DNA from: Pseudonocardia parietis
Lineage (GTDB): Bacteria > Actinomycetota > Actinomycetes > Mycobacteriales > Pseudonocardiaceae
DNA length: 64,000 bases
Assembly: GCF_017876315.1 (NCBI RefSeq)
Contig: NZ_JAGINU010000001.1
Coordinates: 3,100,001-3,164,000 of the forward strand
Reading direction: 5' to 3'
The position numbers were made by a program, and so were the translations under genes. The notes under the pieces were generated by a model, which did no database searches, was not told where the DNA came from, and saw only the letters and a program-made list of their open reading frames with translations. Positions 60,655 to 64,000 of the stretch are shown in pieces; positions within the stretch are counted from its first letter, which is position 1, and the number at the start of each line of letters is the position of its first letter.

Positions 60655-61119
60655 CTACGGACGCGGCTGCGCGGGACGGTCGAGCTTGGCGGAGTCCGGC
60701 ACTTCTCCGCCGATGACGATGGCACCGGTCAGGCCGCGGCCCTCGTCGTTGCCGCTGGCGGAGCCGTACCAGTAGGTGCCGGGACCATCCAGGGTGAGCG
60801 AGGCCGTCCCCTTCGCGTGGTTCACCAGCCAGATGAACTTCGGGTCGCCGTTGTTGGGCAGCACCGCGCAGTGGGTGTTCTTGTCGTCGTTGTAGAAGGT
60901 GAGCACGAGGTTGCCGCCGTGCGGGAGGATCAGGATCCCGGGGTCGTAGCAGAGGTAGTCCTCGGGGATCCGGATGTCGGCGCGCATCGTGCCGTCGGCG
61001 TCCTCCTCGACGTATCCGATGCGGCCGGTCCCCAGCAACCGGCCGAGCGCCGTCCGGTTCTGGCCGTCCAGGCCTGCCGCGGCGTACTCCGCCTCACGTT
61101 CACTTTGTGTCGTCGTCAT
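60655..61119 (-). CDS. atypical cupredoxin-like protein, probable electron-transfer partner
   Basis: A 154-residue protein with a cupredoxin-like beta fold: LILPHGGNLVLTFYNDDKN, then THCAVLPNN, and the closing GPGTYWYGSASGNDEGRGL. His83 and Cys84 are seen, but the normal C-terminal Cys-x(2-4)-His-x(3-4)-Met copper loop is replaced by WYGSASGNDEG. No signal peptide is found; the N-terminus is MTTTQSEREAEY. It lies 13 nt before the dehydrogenase, so it may be its electron acceptor, chaperone or metal-binding partner. GAGGA lies 7 nt before ATG 61119. Confidence 0.72.
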   Translation of the reverse strand: MTTTQSEREAEYAAAGLDGQNRTALGRLLGTGRIGYVEEDADGTMRADIRIPEDYLCYDPGILILPHGGNLVLTFYNDDKNTHCAVLPNNGDPKFIWLVNHAKGTASLTLDGPGTYWYGSASGNDEGRGLTGAIVIGGEVPDSAKLDRPAQPRP

Positions 61120-61165
61120 TGGCAAATCCTCCCGAGCACGAATTGTCGGCCGGCTACGCGTGATC

Positions 61166-61194
61166 ACTTTCACACCGTGTTCATGGGACGTCAA
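61166..61194 (-). promoter_or_regulatory. candidate promoter of the quinoprotein operon
   Basis: On the minus strand TTGACG (61194-61189) and GAAAGT (61171-61166) are spaced by 17 bp. Transcription would start about 40 bp before the cupredoxin gene. The -35 is a good match; the -10 is weak. Confidence 0.4.
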
Positions 61195-61790
61195 GTCCGG
61201 TCTCGTGCCGATTCTTCGGAAGGGTCACCCGGGTGGTGGGCGGGGTGCTCGAGGGCCGGGGTTCCGTCGCCGCTCGGCCGGACGCCGGCCGGTCCGCTCG
61301 CGTGCGCCGGCGATGGTGTCGTGATCTTGCTGGTCAGCGGCGCTGCGGTGGCCGGACCGGTGTCGGCAGGTGAGGCCGGGGCCGCGGGCCGGGGCGGTGG
61401 CCCGCCTGTCCGGAGTGTCCGGCACCTGTCGCGGAGCCGGCGGCGGCGGTGGGCGCGGAACAATTCCCGACGATCACGGCGACGCAATTCTGGCGACCGG
61501 TCGTGACGCCCGGGCGGACCCATTCACTGCATTTCTATAATTGTGGCGGTACTGCTCGGCCGTGTGTCGGGATTTCTGTGACGAGACGGTTCGCCCTCGT
61601 CGCCACGGCGTCGTGGTGACGAGGGCGTCATGCCTCGTTCGACGGTCGTGACGTGCGGGGTTCGTGCTGACGGTGATCGTCCGTGCGCGGGTCCGGCCGG
61701 TGCGGGCACCGCCCCGGCGGCCGCTCGAGGAACGGGCGGAGAGGGTGCGTCGCGGCATTCCTCGCCGGTCACCGGCCGAGCGGGAGGATT

Positions 61791-61804
61791 GAAACAGGTG
61801 TTTC
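61791..61804. promoter_or_regulatory. palindromic operator, copy 1
   Basis: GAAACAGGTGTTTC is a near-perfect palindrome (12 of 14 positions self-complementary). Copy 2 lies 29 bp away (61820-61833). Twin palindromes on nearly the same helix face suggest a dimeric regulator such as TetR or MarR. Confidence 0.6.
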
Positions 61805-61819
61805 CGCGGGCCCGTCGGA

Positions 61820-61833
61820 GAAACACGTGTTTC
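61820..61833. promoter_or_regulatory. palindromic operator, copy 2
   Basis: GAAACACGTGTTTC is a perfect 14-bp palindrome. With copy 1 it forms a pair in the region between the diiron protein gene and the quinoprotein operon. Confidence 0.65.
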
Positions 61834-61941
61834 GTCGGAGTCGTTTCCCGGGCGGAGAGGTGCGGGCGTCATCGGGCACCGCGGAGGCAGGGCCCGGCGA
61901 CCGGGGCGGGCCCTGCCGATCCGGTCGCTGGGCGGCCGGGC

Positions 61942-62709
61942 TCACCAGAACTTGATGCCGGCGGCCTTGAGCCTGCGCCGGTGCTGCCGCACGGCGCTCT
62001 CGATCGCGTCCGAGGAGATCAGATCCCCCCACACCTTCGCAGCGGTCTCGCCCTGCTCGAGCAGTCCGTCCGCCTGCTCCGCACCGAGCTCGGCGCCCTG
62101 GACCACGCGCGAGCCGAACCCGATGTGCCAGCGCTCGTCGCGCAGGACCAGCTCCATCCCCTTGCGCACCCCCGGGAGCTCGCGGGACAGCCCCCCGAGC
62201 GTGTCCAGCATCGCCTGCTGCCCGGCGAGGAGGACCACGCCCTCGATCACCATGTGGTAGAGCCCGACCGCACCGGTCAGGCTCGTGTGGTCCTCGGCGA
62301 GCTGCCGCGCGGTCGCCGGGAGGCGGTGCTCGAACAGGTCGACGAGCTCGGAACTGACGTAGCCACGAAGGACGTCCTGTCGTTGCGCCGGGTTCGCCCC
62401 CGGGACGCCGAGGACCTCCGCGGCGACGAGATCGAAGAAGCGGGCGTGCCGCGCCTCGTCACGGGCCTGGGCCCGGAAGGTCGCCTCCATCGAGTCGTCC
62501 CGCGCGGCCGCCTGGTAGGAGCCGAGCTGTCCGGCCACCGACGTCTCGGCGATCACGAAGCCGGCGATCAGGCCCCGGACGGTGGCCTGCTCGTCGTCGG
62601 TCAGCTCTGGCCAGGCCGCGCGGTCGGCGGTGAGGTCGAGGTCCGTCTCGTCCCACTGCAGCGACTCGGCGAGCTGCACGAAATGGGCGTATCCGGCGAT
62701 CATGGTCAC
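61942..62709 (-). CDS. R2-like diiron oxidase (ferritin-like), no tyrosyl-radical Tyr
   Basis: A 255-residue all-helical protein. Residues match the six diiron ligands of ribonucleotide-reductase R2 proteins: Glu55 (IAETSVAG), Glu85 and His88 (RDEARHARF), Glu156 (MVIEGVVLL), Glu192 and His195 (RDERWHIGF). The residue four after His88 is Phe where R2 has its radical Tyr, so it is not a standard R2. It is also shorter than R2lox (about 310). It follows rubredoxin after 4 nt, so rubredoxin probably feeds it electrons. GTG 62709 (10 nt from AGGA) or ATG 62703 can start it. The substrate is unknown. Confidence 0.78.
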   Translation of the reverse strand: MTMIAGYAHFVQLAESLQWDETDLDLTADRAAWPELTDDEQATVRGLIAGFVIAETSVAGQLGSYQAAARDDSMEATFRAQARDEARHARFFDLVAAEVLGVPGANPAQRQDVLRGYVSSELVDLFEHRLPATARQLAEDHTSLTGAVGLYHMVIEGVVLLAGQQAMLDTLGGLSRELPGVRKGMELVLRDERWHIGFGSRVVQGAELGAEQADGLLEQGETAAKVWGDLISSDAIESAVRQHRRRLKAAGIKFW

Positions 62710-62713
62710 GTCA

Positions 62714-62929
62714 TCACATTCCTGGGAAGTCCTCGTCGGGTTCCAGCTCTCGGAAGTCTGCTTTGGTGGCGCCGCAGATGGGGCACATCCAGTCGTCCGG
62801 GATGTCCTCGAACGGCGTCCCCGGGGGGATGCCGCTGTCCGGGTCCCCCTCCTCCGGGTCGTAGATGAACCCGCACGGCTCGCACAGCCACCTCTTCGCC
62901 TCCGGTGCGATCGTGGCGTTCTCGAGCAT
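62714..62929 (-). CDS. rubredoxin
   Basis: A 71-residue rubredoxin. Two Cys pairs bind one Fe: [20 protein letters not shown] and [15 protein letters not shown]. The Pro-rich loop [15 protein letters not shown] is classic. GGGAGG lies 9 nt before ATG 62929; an ATG at 62935 is closer (3 nt). It sits directly upstream of the diiron protein gene on the same strand and is divergent from the kinase. Confidence 0.95.
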   Translation of the reverse strand: MLENATIAPEAKRWLCEPCGFIYDPEEGDPDSGIPPGTPFEDIPDDWMCPICGATKADFRELEPDEDFPGM

Positions 62930-63127
62930 GCTCATGTGCCTCCCACAGCCCCGTCGCCGCGCCGCCACCGGTGTCGTCCGCAGGACGGTCCGGAAGGGCT
63001 GTCCTCCTGACCAGGGAGCCATACGATCGGCCGGGCCGCAAGACCCGGTGCTGCGCCCGGACGCCGGCCCGCGGGTTCGGTGGAGGTACGCATCCGGCCC
63101 GGCGCCGGCCCGTGCCAGGCTCCCGGC

Positions 63128-64000
63128 ATGAGTGACGCCGCGTCGCCCGCCACCGTCGGGGACTACCGGGTGGGACGGTTGCTGGGGGCGGGTGCCGGCG
63201 GCCGGGTGCACGAGGCCGTCGACGCCCGCGGCCGCCGGGTCGCGCTGAAGCTGGTCCGTACCGAGCACGCGGCCGACCCGGGTTTCCGGGCACGGTTCCG
63301 GCGGGAGGTGGAGGCCGCGCGCCGCATGCCGTCGCGCTACACCGCACAGGTCGTCGACGCCGACCCCGACGGTGATCCGCCGTGGGTGGCGACCACGCTG
63401 CTGGCCGGCCCCACCCTGGAACGACGGGTGCGCGACGGCGGGCCGCTGCGCGGGCGGGAGCTCGCCCGGCTGGCGACGGGCCTGCTGCGCGCGCTGGCCG
63501 CGATGCACCGGGCCGGTCTGGCGCACCGCGACCTCAAGCCGGCCAACGTCGTCCTCACCCCGCGCGGGCCGATGGTCGTCGACTTCGGGATCGCGCACGC
63601 GTCCGGGGACACCCGGATGACCCGGACCGGGGCCACCCTGGGGACCCCGGCCTACATGGCGCCCGAGCAGGCCGACGGCAGCGCCGAACCGGGCCCGGCC
63701 GCCGACGTCCACGCGTTCGGTGCGGTGCTGGTCCTCGCCGCGACCGGCGCACCGCCGTACGCCGGCGACACGGTTCCCGCCGTGCTGTACCGGCTGCTGC
63801 ACGAGGCACCCGAGCTGGGCACGACCCCCGAGCCGTGGCGCGCGATGGCGGCGGAGTGCCTGCGGCGCGCCCCGGGGACACGGCCGTCCGCCGCGGAGCT
63901 GCTCGGGCGGGTCCGCCGGCGCGGTGGGACACGGGTGGCGGTGGCTGCCGCGCTGGTCGCGGTGGTGGCAGGGACGGGCGCGGTACTGCTCGGCCCGTGG
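63128..64000 (+). CDS. Ser/Thr protein kinase, N-terminal part (PknB type), truncated by window
   Basis: An ORF from ATG 63128 runs to the end of the window (291 codons seen). Kinase motifs: glycine loop [13 protein letters not shown], catalytic Lys in [25 protein letters not shown], activation segment ending [10 protein letters not shown] and the R of GTRPSAAEL. After residue 275 a transmembrane helix begins ([19 protein letters not shown]), so an extracytoplasmic sensor domain probably follows outside the window. Confidence 0.9.
   Translation, partial: MSDAASPATVGDYRVGRLLGAGAGGRVHEAVDARGRRVALKLVRTEHAADPGFRARFRREVEAARRMPSRYTAQVVDADPDGDPPWVATTLLAGPTLERRVRDGGPLRGRELARLATGLLRALAAMHRAGLAHRDLKPANVVLTPRGPMVVDFGIAHASGDTRMTRTGATLGTPAYMAPEQADGSAEPGPAADVHAFGAVLVLAATGAPPYAGDTVPAVLYRLLHEAPELGTTPEPWRAMAAECLRRAPGTRPSAAELLGRVRRRGGTRVAVAAALVAVVAGTGAVLLGPW

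Larger units (their letters stand above)
61120..61941. other. 820-bp non-coding region upstream of the quinoprotein operon
   Basis: No gene is convincing here: the minus-strand ORFs are Arg-rich and lack ribosome-binding sites. The region holds the promoter candidate, a perfect TATAAT at 61536-61541 without a matching -35, and twin palindromes at 61791-61833, listed separately. Confidence 0.5.

Noticed and set aside
57777..60716. Plus-strand 979-codon ORF
   Set aside because: It lies opposite pqqC, pqqB, pqqA and the dehydrogenase, has no ribosome-binding site and is rich in Arg/Gly/Val as expected of antisense frames.
61536..61541. Perfect TATAAT
   Set aside because: No -35 element at 16-19 bp upstream and no gene or transcript obvious downstream on that strand.
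61474..61872. Minus-strand 132-codon ORF in the quinoprotein upstream region
   Set aside because: Arg/Ser/Thr-rich with no ribosome-binding site or family; more likely a GC-driven open frame.
1..64000. CRISPR array, prophage or plasmid replication genes
   Set aside because: No regularly spaced repeats of CRISPR size, no integrase, capsid or replication protein were found.

Overview
This 64 kb window has very high GC, many GTG starts, GTGA/ATGA start-stop overlaps and TANNNT -10 boxes sitting 6-8 nt before start codons. These traits, and two blocks that match mycobacterial gene order, point to an actinobacterial chromosome. The gene content (PQQ quinoprotein cluster, DUF3558 lipoprotein, CoaE-GrpB fusion, PdtaR) suggests a Pseudonocardiaceae member, perhaps Pseudonocardia; the genus is inference. 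No rRNA, CRISPR array, prophage or plasmid origin was seen. There is one tRNA and one insertion sequence.

Region by region: 1-17 kb is accessory and regulatory. It holds a truncated flavoprotein, a membrane acyltransferase, a PadR/GyrI-like pair with an operator over its -10, an AraC regulator and VOC protein, a UvrA-like ATPase, a phosphotransferase, a universal stress protein preceded by an overlapping 43-codon ORF, a MerR/DJ-1/AraC fusion regulator, a GPP34 protein, a NarL-type two-component pair, a DHFR-like protein and two DUF proteins. 17-25 kb has acetyl-CoA synthetase, two RCK proteins divergent from a KimA-like permease, an RNA methyltransferase, a metallophosphoesterase and an odd short tRNA with a CAA anticodon. 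25-43 kb is a conserved core: pdtaR, a branched-chain amino acid type ABC transporter, thioesterase, carbonic anhydrase, rpsA, coaE and uvrB, with an ECF sigma factor pair inserted; polA, which mycobacteria have beside rpsA, is absent. 43-55 kb has a GT87 transferase, a GAF regulator, an ABC permease partnered with a hydrolase/ABC-ATPase fusion, TerC behind a recognisable yybP-ykoY (Mn2+) riboswitch, an IS630-family element, FKBP, a SUKH protein and a cation-exchanger-like protein. 55-62.9 kb is a quinoprotein island on the minus strand: cupredoxin-like protein, PQQ dehydrogenase, then pqqA-B-C-D-E, preceded by a rubredoxin/R2-like diiron pair. The window ends inside a Ser/Thr kinase.

The most notable unit is 55.6-62.9 kb. 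The dehydrogenase carries the Asp-Tyr-Asp signature of lanthanide-dependent PQQ alcohol dehydrogenases, yet neither it nor the adjacent cupredoxin-like protein has a visible signal peptide, and the cupredoxin lacks the usual Cys-His-Met copper loop. All PQQ biosynthesis genes follow in the same direction, including a 30-codon pqqA. Other highlights are an IS630 insertion at the CTAG where two convergent stop codons overlapped, the tRNA, the Mn riboswitch and several domain fusions.
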